Origin: a virus
Virus record (IMG/VR): IMGVR_UViG_3300025872_004375
Span: 17,485 to 81,484 of that record
Length of the DNA: 64,000 bases
Direction: 5' to 3' (one strand)
The position numbers and the translations under genes were made by a program. Shown in pieces: positions 9,320-18,743 of this stretch. Each line of letters starts with the position of its first letter. Position 1 is the stretch's first letter. The notes below the pieces were generated by a model. That model was given only the letters and a program-made list of their open reading frames with translations. It was not told the origin of the DNA and did no database searches.

Positions 9320-12300
9320 TAGATTCTCCTCGCTCCCGCATCCAGATAGAATCTTCTAGCTGCAGCTGGGTCGGTGTTTCCGTCTATCAGACCTTTCGGA
9401 CCCTCCGAGCCAGTGTAAATTCTTGTGTACATTGAGCCGCTCAATAACTCCCCGTTGAAAAGGAATGACCTGTCAGAGATGATTTCTTCACCGTAATATG
9501 AAGAAATCGCTCCTTGCTGTGGACTCGATCTCTTTGGCAAGTTGATCTTCTCGCTAGAGACAAAGTCTCCGATGAGGACGATCTCAGCCTCTCCCGTGCC
9601 TATTCTCAGTCTTGAATCAGGCAGAATCTGATTGTAGTCTTCTTTCAAGTGTGTGTTCTTGAAAACTCTATTTGAGCCATTGTACTGTAGACCACCTCCC
9701 CGATTCTCCCCACTAGTTGGGCCGTCGAGAAGACCATCACCGGGCAAATCATCTGTATCGACGTCGGGTGGTCCGAAAGTACCAGCGTCAAGACCCAATA
9801 TCAACTCGTCTTCAGGTTCAAGAACTATAGGGTTATAAATTTGCCTTTCGCTATTTGTTCCGACTTGAAACGCTGATATGAACCTCCATCCGTAGTATCC
9901 CATGTAGAGGTTACCGTGGGCGACGCTCCACTCGTCTGCAGCACTCACAGACGTATACCTTCCGAACCATCGAACGGCACTAGTATCGCCCACAGGGATG
10001 CCAGCGTTTATTGATTGCGGATCTGAGATGCTCTCGTGTAGAAATGAACCCTTGTTGATCTGCTCTACACCAGTTTTTGCAGAATAGAAATCATGCGGAA
10101 AGAAAGAAAGACCAAACTGTTGGACAGTTCCTCTTTGCGCTGACCACGTCATGTCGGAGAGAGTTCCCTCAGACGGCTTAGATGGGCCCGCGAGGTTGAC
10201 CAGGGCACGACAATAAGAGGGAACCATAGAGAGTTGAGCATCAACGCTGCCTGTAGGAAATCCCGGATCGATCCACCCAGGAGTTGGTCCTGTGAGAGTC
10301 GTGAAATTGTCGGGTTGTATCGAAGAATATGGGTTCTTCAGTGAAGTTACGGCCATCAACGGGGGTCGTGTCCCACCGAGCCATCTATTGCACAAGAGAG
10401 TTACACCGGGGGCGACAGCAGTTGTGGCAGCAGTCGGTTGTGAATGATTGCCGAGAGAAACGTAGCTGTAAAGACGTATCGGCGGCGTCGAAAAGTCACC
10501 CTCTCTGTAAGCAAAATCTCTCTTCGAGCTCGCAGTTATCGGAATCAAACTTGGAGCGACTTGACACTCTGGCACCATGCTTGGCAGCATGGTAAGATTC
10601 AGAAATCTTGAATCCGTATAGATTTGCGAGTCGGCGGCAGATGGAGCAGCTGGGTTCAAGAACCTTGTGACGCCCCAGTTCTTCGAATACTGTGGTGTGT
10701 GAAGAATCGCATTATCAGTAGAGATTCTGGTGAGAGACTGGCTGAAAAAGTCTATCGATGAATCTGGTTGTGTGAGGCCTGTGTATAGCCCACCCGAATT
10801 GTAAGGAGAGACACTCGGTAGCAATTGCCACTTTGAAGTAGCATCAGTGAAAAATCCATCGGTCCAGGCGCCTCCGAAGGAAGCAGAGTTATAGTAGCAA
10901 ATAGAAGCGCTAGCTATCAGGTATCTTTTTGAAGTGCTCCAGTCAGCAGCAGTGTCCCTCTCTCTTGATACCCTTCTCTGTCGATACACAAAGAAGACAT
11001 AATTGTCGAGATCCTTCTTGTTGGTGATTTGCCGATTCCAAACACTCACTGAGGCGGGCTCGATACCGGGATTCAGCCCAAAGCGTCTTTCAGCGGTGAC
11101 TGGTATTCTAAGCTCTATTCTCTTCAGAATGAAGGGCCTATCAATGAAGTTCTTGAGCTTTATCGTTTCGTGATCGAAACCGTGGTACCGAGGAGCATTG
11201 GGGGCTCCAAACATGCTGGTTGGCCACCCTATTCTCTCATAGCCTGCCTGCCTTAAATGCTCGACATGATTCACAAAGTAGCCAAACTGCGGAGACCAAG
11301 CAAATTGCGCCATTATCTTATTAGACGACTGTTCTATGTCACCGTCTTGAAACAATCCACCTGTGTAGCCGTTACCTTCTAATCGTATGAAATTTGAAGC
11401 AGAAGCGCTGATTTTCGTGTAGTTGTTGTCGGAGGTCAGTGATGTCTCTGCAGCGTATCTCTTCTCTATCCACTTTTTCAGCACTGGACTGTAATACAAG
11501 AAACCAGTGCCGATGAAGTCAGAAGAACCATCGAGTAAGAGAACTGTTGACAATTCCGGTGCTCCGAGGGACCATCCGGAGTAGTCAAACCTCGCGGCAA
11601 TCGTATTCGTGTCCTCGTTCGGAAGCGGCACTCTTATCAATGCACTGCCTGATGCGATAACATACTCATCGTCGATCACGGGACTTGTCAAGTCTGCTGC
11701 ATCGCTGAATGCTGGTGTTCGCTCATGATCAACGAGAAGGTTTCCATCAGAGAAACCCACGTTCACTTCTGGAGCCAAGAAATTTTCCTGGTACACTTCA
11801 GATGTTGAAATCGTAGAAGAATCAACGAAAGCTGCAAGCTTTGAAACTGGGCTCGAGTCGTAAAAGCCAGAGTTTGCAGCATTTTTTGATTTTTTTCTAT
11901 CAACAAGTCCAAGAAGCCTCTTGGGAGCAGAAGTGTAAGACGTTCTTCTCTCTGTATAGACTCCGTCAATCACACCTTTGTATATTGCCTTGATCTCAGG
12001 ACCGCTTAGGACTCTATTCCACACAGCTAATTGAGCTATTGCGTCGCCGTTACTTAGACTTCCACTGAAGAACGTATTCACTATTGGTTGTCTAAGAGTC
12101 TTGTTCAACAACTCAGTCGTTGGGTACCTGGGAGTGTTGTCTCCCTGGAGACCCAACAATCCGTCCTCGTAGAAGAAGGGAGAATGTCCAGCAGGAAAAG
12201 GTCCCCACGCCGGTGTCGTATAGACCAGCTCACCGTCTAGCCACATCTCACAAAGGCCCTCCTGTCCAGTCTCAGAAGTGTTGAAAAGAGGAGAGACCTC

Positions 12301-13017
12301 TGCTCCTAGTACACTGCTCATGTTCACTTTGCGTGGTCGTTCAGCAGCTCTCTGAACATACACAATGTGGTGCCACCCTGAAAGACTGGCGGGATAGTAC
12401 ACTTGAGAACCAGTGGGAGGTTGTCCCACTGGGAAATACCTACCTCGATAGGATAGTTGAGCGCCAGATCCACTGATGACTGCGCCAGAAAGGCCTGCTG
12501 TTTTAGTCGTTGATGCGATGACAAAAACTTGCCCTGGTAGGGCAGACCCGGTCATTGTGTCAAGAATAAAAGTAGCCTTCGAAGGTCCCGCATCCCACCT
12601 TGCTAAATTAAACTGCAGACCAGCAGACCCAGAAGTCTGGATCACGTATGAAGAGCTTGTCGATGATATCGATGGTGAGACTGTGCTACCACTGACCCAA
12701 ACTGAAAATGTGAGCTCTTTTGTCGTGAAACTAAGATAGTCTGAGACTACTGGTATTACTTGCTTCACATTTGAGCTAGAACCTGCAGCAAGACATCTTG
12801 TCGTTGATGCAAACTTGCCCGTAAACGGAGAAGTTAAATTTACCGCTCCCGCGATTGGAAGCGGAAAGTTTAGACCAGTGACAGTTTCAGCTGGATCTTT
12901 GATAGACTGTTGGAAGGCAAGGCTAGAGCTCAAATCATAGATTCTGCCGCCCTCAGTCAGGGAGAAGAGCACTCTAAAGTCTTCGAGGGGACCAATGTTT
13001 CCGCCGAGTTTTGCCAT
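9319..13017 (-). CDS. Large tail protein with LamG/concanavalin-like domain (1232 aa)
   Basis: This is a 1232-residue protein. Residues about 100-335 have the layout of a LamG/concanavalin-A-like jelly roll: …LTFSVWVSG…, then …GWHHIVYVQ…, …MWLDGELVY… and a closing …IAQLAVWNRVLSG…IKAIY. Such domains bind carbohydrate or form trimeric adhesins and are common in phage tail and fibre proteins. The rest is long, aromatic and Gly-rich beta sequence without recognised motifs. The start is 1 nt downstream of the preceding stop. The likely role is a baseplate-attached adhesin or fibre-like structural protein. Cell-surface glycan recognition is inferred. Confidence 0.78.
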   Translation of the reverse strand: MAKLGGNIGPLEDFRVLFSLTEGGRIYDLSSSLAFQQSIKDPAETVTGLNFPLPIAGAVNLTSPFTGKFASTTRCLAAGSSSNVKQVIPVVSDYLSFTTKELTFSVWVSGSTVSPSISSTSSSYVIQTSGSAGLQFNLARWDAGPSKATFILDTMTGSALPGQVFVIASTTKTAGLSGAVISGSGAQLSYRGRYFPVGQPPTGSQVYYPASLSGWHHIVYVQRAAERPRKVNMSSVLGAEVSPLFNTSETGQEGLCEMWLDGELVYTTPAWGPFPAGHSPFFYEDGLLGLQGDNTPRYPTTELLNKTLRQPIVNTFFSGSLSNGDAIAQLAVWNRVLSGPEIKAIYKGVIDGVYTERRTSYTSAPKRLLGLVDRKKSKNAANSGFYDSSPVSKLAAFVDSSTISTSEVYQENFLAPEVNVGFSDGNLLVDHERTPAFSDAADLTSPVIDDEYVIASGSALIRVPLPNEDTNTIAARFDYSGWSLGAPELSTVLLLDGSSDFIGTGFLYYSPVLKKWIEKRYAAETSLTSDNNYTKISASASNFIRLEGNGYTGGLFQDGDIEQSSNKIMAQFAWSPQFGYFVNHVEHLRQAGYERIGWPTSMFGAPNAPRYHGFDHETIKLKNFIDRPFILKRIELRIPVTAERRFGLNPGIEPASVSVWNRQITNKKDLDNYVFFVYRQRRVSRERDTAADWSTSKRYLIASASICYYNSASFGGAWTDGFFTDATSKWQLLPSVSPYNSGGLYTGLTQPDSSIDFFSQSLTRISTDNAILHTPQYSKNWGVTRFLNPAAPSAADSQIYTDSRFLNLTMLPSMVPECQVAPSLIPITASSKRDFAYREGDFSTPPIRLYSYVSLGNHSQPTAATTAVAPGVTLLCNRWLGGTRPPLMAVTSLKNPYSSIQPDNFTTLTGPTPGWIDPGFPTGSVDAQLSMVPSYCRALVNLAGPSKPSEGTLSDMTWSAQRGTVQQFGLSFFPHDFYSAKTGVEQINKGSFLHESISDPQSINAGIPVGDTSAVRWFGRYTSVSAADEWSVAHGNLYMGYYGWRFISAFQVGTNSERQIYNPIVLEPEDELILGLDAGTFGPPDVDTDDLPGDGLLDGPTSGENRGGGLQYNGSNRVFKNTHLKEDYNQILPDSRLRIGTGEAEIVLIGDFVSSEKINLPKRSSPQQGAISSYYGEEIISDRSFLFNGELLSGSMYTRIYTGSEGPKGLIDGNTDPAAARRFYLDAGARRI

Positions 13018-13018
13018 C

Positions 13019-13885
13019 TCACATCCTGTCGCTATACACTATTGAATCGGTTCCGTTCAAAACGTTAAGAAACGTCCACCCTGCAGAAGCAGATTTCTTG
13101 TCTCTTTTCTTGTAGTACGATCCCGCTAGCCCTGAGGCTATCACTCTACTCATCTCTGGGTCCTCGGTTATTGAGCTCATGTTCATCGTTGCAATAGCGC
13201 TCAGCTCTGATGCATCTCCCGTATCGTAGCTGTCGATAAATGGGAAAATTGCTGTGCTTTCTTGATCCTGGTATGTAGTGAACTCATTGATGTGGTCTTC
13301 GCTTCCAATCTCAAAATACTTCGGTGACATGGACAAGGTTGAGGAGTAGTCTCTGTCAATTTCTTGGGTGATAGAGTAGAATTTTCTATCAACGCCCTCA
13401 GAAGTATCTCCAAGCGAAGCTTTCATTCCACGCTTCGCGTATTGTGGGAGGAAGCGAAATCCTACGAGCTCTGCTCTAGTCTCAAAGACTCCCACTGTTC
13501 CATCTTCTACTGCAGGATCAGCATACCCAAGCGCTGTCAATATTGTGGGATATAAAGCCAGTCCCTCATCTGTTATGTACGTGACTGGATCGAAGTCACC
13601 GATATCAGTGAAGACGATCTCACTCGGCAGCCCTTGCCCAAGAGTTCTCCTCTCTGCGAAGCTGCTTGGAGCAGAAGTGATGGAGCCAGCAACGTCCATG
13701 TCAATGAGGTTCTCATCAAAGAAGTTGTCATCAACAACTCTGCCCAAGTAGACCATCAGATCGCTAGAATTTGGTCGAATCCTGAGAATCGAAGTGTTAA
13801 ACTGCTGCTCTTTTGTGAGAACGTTTACACCTTCTCTTCTTTGCTCGAGGCTTCCGCTTTGTTGGTCAGTAATCGTTGACGCCAT
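13019..13885 (-). CDS. Putative tail structural protein, 288 aa
   Basis: This is a 288-residue, acidic protein without recognised motifs, placed between two giant LamG-containing tail proteins. The N-terminus is polar (…DQQSGSLEQRREG…), followed by beta-rich sequence and a basic C-terminal patch (YYKKRDKKSASAGW, about 260-275). It is coupled to the upstream 1113-residue gene by a one-base overlap. Possibly a connector or chaperone for the long neighbours, but nothing in the sequence proves this. Confidence 0.72.
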   Translation of the reverse strand: MASTITDQQSGSLEQRREGVNVLTKEQQFNTSILRIRPNSSDLMVYLGRVVDDNFFDENLIDMDVAGSITSAPSSFAERRTLGQGLPSEIVFTDIGDFDPVTYITDEGLALYPTILTALGYADPAVEDGTVGVFETRAELVGFRFLPQYAKRGMKASLGDTSEGVDRKFYSITQEIDRDYSSTLSMSPKYFEIGSEDHINEFTTYQDQESTAIFPFIDSYDTGDASELSAIATMNMSSITEDPEMSRVIASGLAGSYYKKRDKKSASAGWTFLNVLNGTDSIVYSDRM

Positions 13886-16800
13886 CAGATTTTCTTAAGC
13901 TCCGCAGTGATGAGTGAAAGTCCAATCGTACCTCTAAGATTTCTGCGATCATTTTCACCGAGATAGATGTCTGCCCAGTTGTATCGTATCTTGTTCCTCT
14001 CAAGCATGTGGCTCTCAACTACGAGGTTCACGCCTCTGAAGTCAGTGTTGAACGGAAGAAGCTGCTCTACCAATCTTTCGATGTTAGATTCAAACCACTT
14101 AGCGAACAGAAACACGTTCTTGAAAGCGACAGGGTCTGTGAGACGATTGAAGTACACTTCCCTTAAGTGTCTCTCACCTGTATACTCAACAGAAAACATG
14201 TCGGCGGGATTACCGTAAAGATTGTCTAGAACTTCATGACCGCCAAACATGAGTGCCATGTCTTCATTAAGAGCTCTGACGGTGCTGATCTCGATTCCGA
14301 AACGATTGTCGTCAATCGGGACTTCTGCGGGATCGACCCTGTACACAGGCAGATAAGACCCACCATACTTCTCAGAATTTTCTTCCAGCTCCCATGACCT
14401 GACTCTCACCTTCATATCAGATGATGACTCGTCAAAATACGTGTCTATTGCGTTGTAGATCATCTCGTAAGGAAAGAAGATCTGCGAACTGGCAGGGAAT
14501 CCAGAACCTGACAGGCTCAATCCGTTCTGCGTGAAATCTGTTATCACAATATTGCCTGACCCATTAGACGCCGTCAGGACCTGACTCAGACTCGCATCTA
14601 TCCTGAGCCTTTCGAAAGAACCGCTTTCGCTGGTTACAAAGTTGAAGTTCAAGGAGGGATCGACTACTCCGACGTTTTGTGGGTTTCTTACGTGCTCCTG
14701 CCACTCGCTTCCGCTCAAGTGCTTGGACCAGAATCTTATCTGTGATGTTCCACCATTGAAACTAGAGAGCTTAGACTTAGAAGACAAAGACGAATCATTC
14801 AGAAAGATTGAAGAAGCGCCGTCAGTAACTGTTGATGTTCCAATCTCAAAGTATGAGCCGCTTGAATTGTATACTGCACCAACGTTTGAGAACGCATCGT
14901 TGGTGTCTGGTATCACCACGTTTGCATAGCTCTCAGAAAGAACAAGACTCTCTCCAATGCTCTTTCCGAATCTTAGAAACCACTTGCTGGTTGTTGAAGA
15001 CTCTCTCTTTCTTGAAAAGGAAACATAGAAAGGATACCCATCGTACACTGGGAGGTTGTTCATCGAGATTGAGAAACGCTCTGGGTCGGTCGTGTCTGTA
15101 GAGTACGCTCCGCTTAGTGTGAGATTGCCTCCGAGACCGCCAATTGTCCCAGACCTCTCAAGAATGAGATTAAGAAGAAGAGACTCTCCATACGAGCCAG
15201 TGTTGAAGAATCTCACGAGAGAAGTGTCTCTTGTTTCAAAGTCTGAGGTACCGAACTTAAAGTGACTCTCAAAAGAAAAACTTCCAGAAGTCATCAGTCC
15301 GTCTGATGGTCCGCCAGCGATGAACGGCTCTCCTGGTTCTACTCTGCTGGCGCTCAGATAAGGTGATGTAAGAAGATAAGACCCAGTCTGAGTGAACATT
15401 ATCGATTTTTTCGTTGACTTTCTGCCAGTGATGTAGCCAGATCTGGCTCCGCCGTATTCTTTGAATCTCAGCGTTACGTCTGGATCGATTCCCATTGACC
15501 GTATGATGCTCTTTACTGAGTTGACGGTGCCCTTGCTCTTGATCAAATTGGGCATGTTTGTGAGTATTCTACGCCAGATAGTAGACTCGAGCTGATACAG
15601 AGCATTGGTTCCTATGCTGGCATCCTGTGTAAGATTATCACCGTGAAAGTACTGCAGGTATGTCGGTGAGCTAAACAACCTCGGAAGCTCTATCCCGTAC
15701 TCTTTCGCCAAGAACGGAAGAAAAGTATCTGCTATCCCTCCCTGCTCATCATAATCGACTTTGTCGAGCTTCGACATCTGGTCAAGGTACATCTTGAGTT
15801 CATCGAACTGCTTCGCCCAAACGAGAAGGAGCATCGTAATCATCTGTACTGAACCGAGCTGTGTCGCCCTTGGAAGACTTCCACCATCAGAGAAGTCTCT
15901 GCCGATCTCACCGTCAACTGATTGCAGACCAAGTTCTGTCTGCTCTTCTTCAAGATAGTGCGAGGGTATGAGCTTGAGAATATAATTCGGGTTGTTACCG
16001 TCGTAGATCGTGGCTTCAGCAAGGAGAGATTGGTTGAACGTTATTAGTGAAGTGTAGTCAGGGAACAAAACAGGATTGTAAATCTCTCTCTCAGAAAAAC
16101 TTGCTGGTCCACCGGTGTCAGTATTTGAGTCTCTTAACGAAAGGTCGAAGTTTGTGATTGTCGAGTGTAGCCCGTTCCCAGACGAGTCTACGACGAAAGA
16201 ATTTCTCGTGTATGATCCTGATGGCTCATTGAACTTAAAGTAGAGTTTCAGATCAGATCTAATCTCAGTCGGATTCTTTGAAACGAAATCTATGTCTTGA
16301 GAAGTTCTGTTTCCTACGAACACTTTAAAATCGTCAAGTGAGGCGCTAAGAGTGTTTTTTGGCAGAAAGCTAAAACCGCTTGTCTGGTGAAGACTTCCAG
16401 TTCCTATGTAGAGCGGAGAGCTATTGCTCGTAGACACTTCAACTTCGCTGATCGAATTTGAAGAGCTTGCAAGCGTGCCAGTCAAATACACTTGTAGCTT
16501 GTTAATCCCTGGTCTTCTGTTGAAGATTGCTGCTACGTCGATCCAAGAACCCTTATTGACTGGAGTGCTAACTGATAGAGAAGTTGAGCCTGACGTATAG
16601 GCAAAGAGAATATCTGCTTGTTGTGGACTCACTGAATGAGAAATAGCCAGCGTGTATCCTGACCCAGCATTTATTCTCTGAGCTATTATTTGATTGTCAT
16701 TTTGTTCGGGTGGAACGAAAAGCTTGAACTGGAAAGATATGCTCGACCCGGCAGGATCGAGCACAGACGCACCTGACTTATTTTTTGAGAGTTCTGGGAA

Positions 16801-17226
16801 CTTGGATCCCGCAGAATCAATTACTTCTATGTAGGAGTCATCCCTAAACGACAGACTATTAAGAGATCTTGGAAAGTTGTTGTAAATGTAAGACTCGAAC
16901 CCGCTCAAGCCATCGAAGAAGTCTTCGATCTCTCTGAACGTCCCATCAAATGGGAAATTATTGATGATAGTATCAAAAGCAACGTTTACATTCGCAACCG
17001 CAGAACCAAAGAAAGTGTGCTTTGAAAAGTCTGACCAGTCAATTGGTAACTGCTGAGTTGACTCTAGCGGACTTCCTTGAGCAGAATATCTGAATGAGTC
17101 TTGTGAGGGAGACTGCGTAGACTCTTGGTTCTTTAGAGAAGTCTCGCCTGCGCTAAAACTACCGCGTTGTAAGGCTAGAAGAGTCTCAGTTCGCGTGTAA
17201 TCTGTCACTCTCGAGTTTCTTGCCAT
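13885..17226 (-). CDS. Baseplate/tail protein with two LamG-like domains (1113 aa)
   Basis: This is a 1113-residue multidomain protein. A first LamG/concanavalin-like domain occupies about residues 130-310 (…ISFQFKLFVPP…IIAQRIN…VAAIFNRRPG…LDDFKVFVG). A helical middle, about 470-600, includes the pattern RILTN(x)PNLIKSKGT…IIRSMGI…EYGG. I associate that pattern with phage baseplate/tail proteins. A second LamG-like domain covers about 640-860 (…SFESHFKFG…PFYVSFSRKR…QIRFWSKHLSG). The C-terminal 200 residues are baseplate-like (…NLYGNPADMFS…FKNVFLFAKWFESNIERLVEQLLP). It sits in the gp6/gp25 baseplate block, so a wedge or tail-tip role is likely. The LamG modules suggest glycan binding at the baseplate. 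Confidence 0.8.
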   Translation of the reverse strand: MARNSRVTDYTRTETLLALQRGSFSAGETSLKNQESTQSPSQDSFRYSAQGSPLESTQQLPIDWSDFSKHTFFGSAVANVNVAFDTIINNFPFDGTFREIEDFFDGLSGFESYIYNNFPRSLNSLSFRDDSYIEVIDSAGSKFPELSKNKSGASVLDPAGSSISFQFKLFVPPEQNDNQIIAQRINAGSGYTLAISHSVSPQQADILFAYTSGSTSLSVSTPVNKGSWIDVAAIFNRRPGINKLQVYLTGTLASSSNSISEVEVSTSNSSPLYIGTGSLHQTSGFSFLPKNTLSASLDDFKVFVGNRTSQDIDFVSKNPTEIRSDLKLYFKFNEPSGSYTRNSFVVDSSGNGLHSTITNFDLSLRDSNTDTGGPASFSEREIYNPVLFPDYTSLITFNQSLLAEATIYDGNNPNYILKLIPSHYLEEEQTELGLQSVDGEIGRDFSDGGSLPRATQLGSVQMITMLLLVWAKQFDELKMYLDQMSKLDKVDYDEQGGIADTFLPFLAKEYGIELPRLFSSPTYLQYFHGDNLTQDASIGTNALYQLESTIWRRILTNMPNLIKSKGTVNSVKSIIRSMGIDPDVTLRFKEYGGARSGYITGRKSTKKSIMFTQTGSYLLTSPYLSASRVEPGEPFIAGGPSDGLMTSGSFSFESHFKFGTSDFETRDTSLVRFFNTGSYGESLLLNLILERSGTIGGLGGNLTLSGAYSTDTTDPERFSISMNNLPVYDGYPFYVSFSRKRESSTTSKWFLRFGKSIGESLVLSESYANVVIPDTNDAFSNVGAVYNSSGSYFEIGTSTVTDGASSIFLNDSSLSSKSKLSSFNGGTSQIRFWSKHLSGSEWQEHVRNPQNVGVVDPSLNFNFVTSESGSFERLRIDASLSQVLTASNGSGNIVITDFTQNGLSLSGSGFPASSQIFFPYEMIYNAIDTYFDESSSDMKVRVRSWELEENSEKYGGSYLPVYRVDPAEVPIDDNRFGIEISTVRALNEDMALMFGGHEVLDNLYGNPADMFSVEYTGERHLREVYFNRLTDPVAFKNVFLFAKWFESNIERLVEQLLPFNTDFRGVNLVVESHMLERNKIRYNWADIYLGENDRRNLRGTIGLSLITAELKKI

Positions 17227-18734
17227 TACTCACTCACTACCAGTCTGAAACTGTTGCTTGACACTTCTAAGACTTCCCCAGCAGCAGTAATCTTGAACTC
17301 AAAGGACAACGGCACTCCAGTCGGAAGAGAGTCAGTTTGAAGTGTAGCGTATGGGGAAAGAGAATCAATTGACATTTTAGAACCAGAATCGTCAAAATCA
17401 AACAAGAGTCTACCCGTCCCAACGTCTCTCAATCGATATCTGCACTCTGCAAGACTGAGAGGCTCCGGCTCAAAGGCAAACTTCGAAGACCTGTTTTGCT
17501 CGTAGTCGTCGTAGAAAGAAACTCTAATCTTCAGCGGTGTTCCCTTGTTGATCGTGGGCTGAGTTGACAGCATCGAGTATCGAAGCTTTCTGTAACCCCC
17601 AGACTTTGTTGATGCAAGCTGATTATAGAAAGTTACGCTCCCAGAGTAATACGACACTGTCTCATCTAGAGAAGTCCAGTTTTCGTTGAATGTTATGGAA
17701 CCGCTGACTCGCAGTGCTTCGCTTAGAGTCACGCTACCGCTTATCGTTGATGGGTCGCTTGAGTAGAAAGCAACAGATGCAGAGTAGATTCCAGTGAGCG
17801 CTCCACCCTGAGTGACTTGTGAACCTGTTGCATACTTGACAAACGACCCAGTAGAAAGCTTTACTAGCAAGCAATTGCTGCCGACGACCCCAGTCAAGGA
17901 GGAGCCAGAGACTATGTTGGCGTACTGTCCCCTGACTATGTTATGCAGACAAAGAGAGCTCGTAAGATTGAAGAAAGACGAGCTGTGATTATCAATGATG
18001 CTGTCATCATACGATAGAGTAAGAGACGGTCTAAGAAGCTGATCTCTCACGTGTCTTGAAGCGAACCTTTTCACGAATCTAGTTGTTGTGTCCTGCTCTT
18101 GTGAGTCAATGAATGACACTCTGAAACCGTAGTCTGGTACGATGCCTGCGATTGTAGCTGACACCACGCGTGTAACATCTACCAGCAGATCTTCAGTGCC
18201 AGCTTCGAACAACTGGGTCGAGCCGAGGTTGACCACGCCGTTACCGTCCAGAAGATTTCCACTCGCGTAGTAGTCAACTCCAGAATCTCCGAGAGTTCCA
18301 GACTTGAACGCACCAGAAAGGTTCCAAAGTGAATCAGCAGAACTGCTTAGAAAGTTGCATGAATCAACATCTGCAAAAGAGATTACGTCTCTTCCAAATC
18401 CTTCGGTGAAGGATTTTGCAAGCGGGAAGACTTGCACCCTGAAATCGTGCGGGACTGGTTGTCCCGCAGAAATGCTCTTCAGAGAAAGAGAGGCCTTGAA
18501 AGTAGAGTCCGATATTTTGAGAGAAGATGATGATAACTCTTTTGCCCTAGAAAGATCAAATTTCACTAAGATCCTCGAGAGCTCTATTGCACCTGTGACG
18601 TAAGTCGACTCATCATACAGCTTGAACAAGTCCAGTGTACCAGCTCGACCCACATTACCGGACACTGCTCTCGTCGAATCGACAATCTTGTCAGTAACGT
18701 AGGTATCAGCAGATGAGCTTGCAATTAGAATCAT
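17226..18734 (-). CDS. Putative baseplate-associated beta-rich protein, 502 aa
   Basis: This is a 502-residue protein. The opening (…SADTYVTDK…N.GRAGTLDLF…LSRILVKFDLS…) has the shape of the DNRLRE-type domain seen in secreted surface proteins, in which a short 'aDtyV…N.G…L' header is followed by a jelly roll. I give this only as a resemblance. Residues 300-502 contain several short Ig-like strands. It lies 9 nt after the gp6-like gene and abuts the LamG baseplate protein. A structural role is likely; no enzymatic motif is seen. Confidence 0.72.
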   Translation of the reverse strand: MILIASSSADTYVTDKIVDSTRAVSGNVGRAGTLDLFKLYDESTYVTGAIELSRILVKFDLSRAKELSSSSLKISDSTFKASLSLKSISAGQPVPHDFRVQVFPLAKSFTEGFGRDVISFADVDSCNFLSSSADSLWNLSGAFKSGTLGDSGVDYYASGNLLDGNGVVNLGSTQLFEAGTEDLLVDVTRVVSATIAGIVPDYGFRVSFIDSQEQDTTTRFVKRFASRHVRDQLLRPSLTLSYDDSIIDNHSSSFFNLTSSLCLHNIVRGQYANIVSGSSLTGVVGSNCLLVKLSTGSFVKYATGSQVTQGGALTGIYSASVAFYSSDPSTISGSVTLSEALRVSGSITFNENWTSLDETVSYYSGSVTFYNQLASTKSGGYRKLRYSMLSTQPTINKGTPLKIRVSFYDDYEQNRSSKFAFEPEPLSLAECRYRLRDVGTGRLLFDFDDSGSKMSIDSLSPYATLQTDSLPTGVPLSFEFKITAAGEVLEVSSNSFRLVVSE

Positions 18735-18743
18735 TTCACACTC

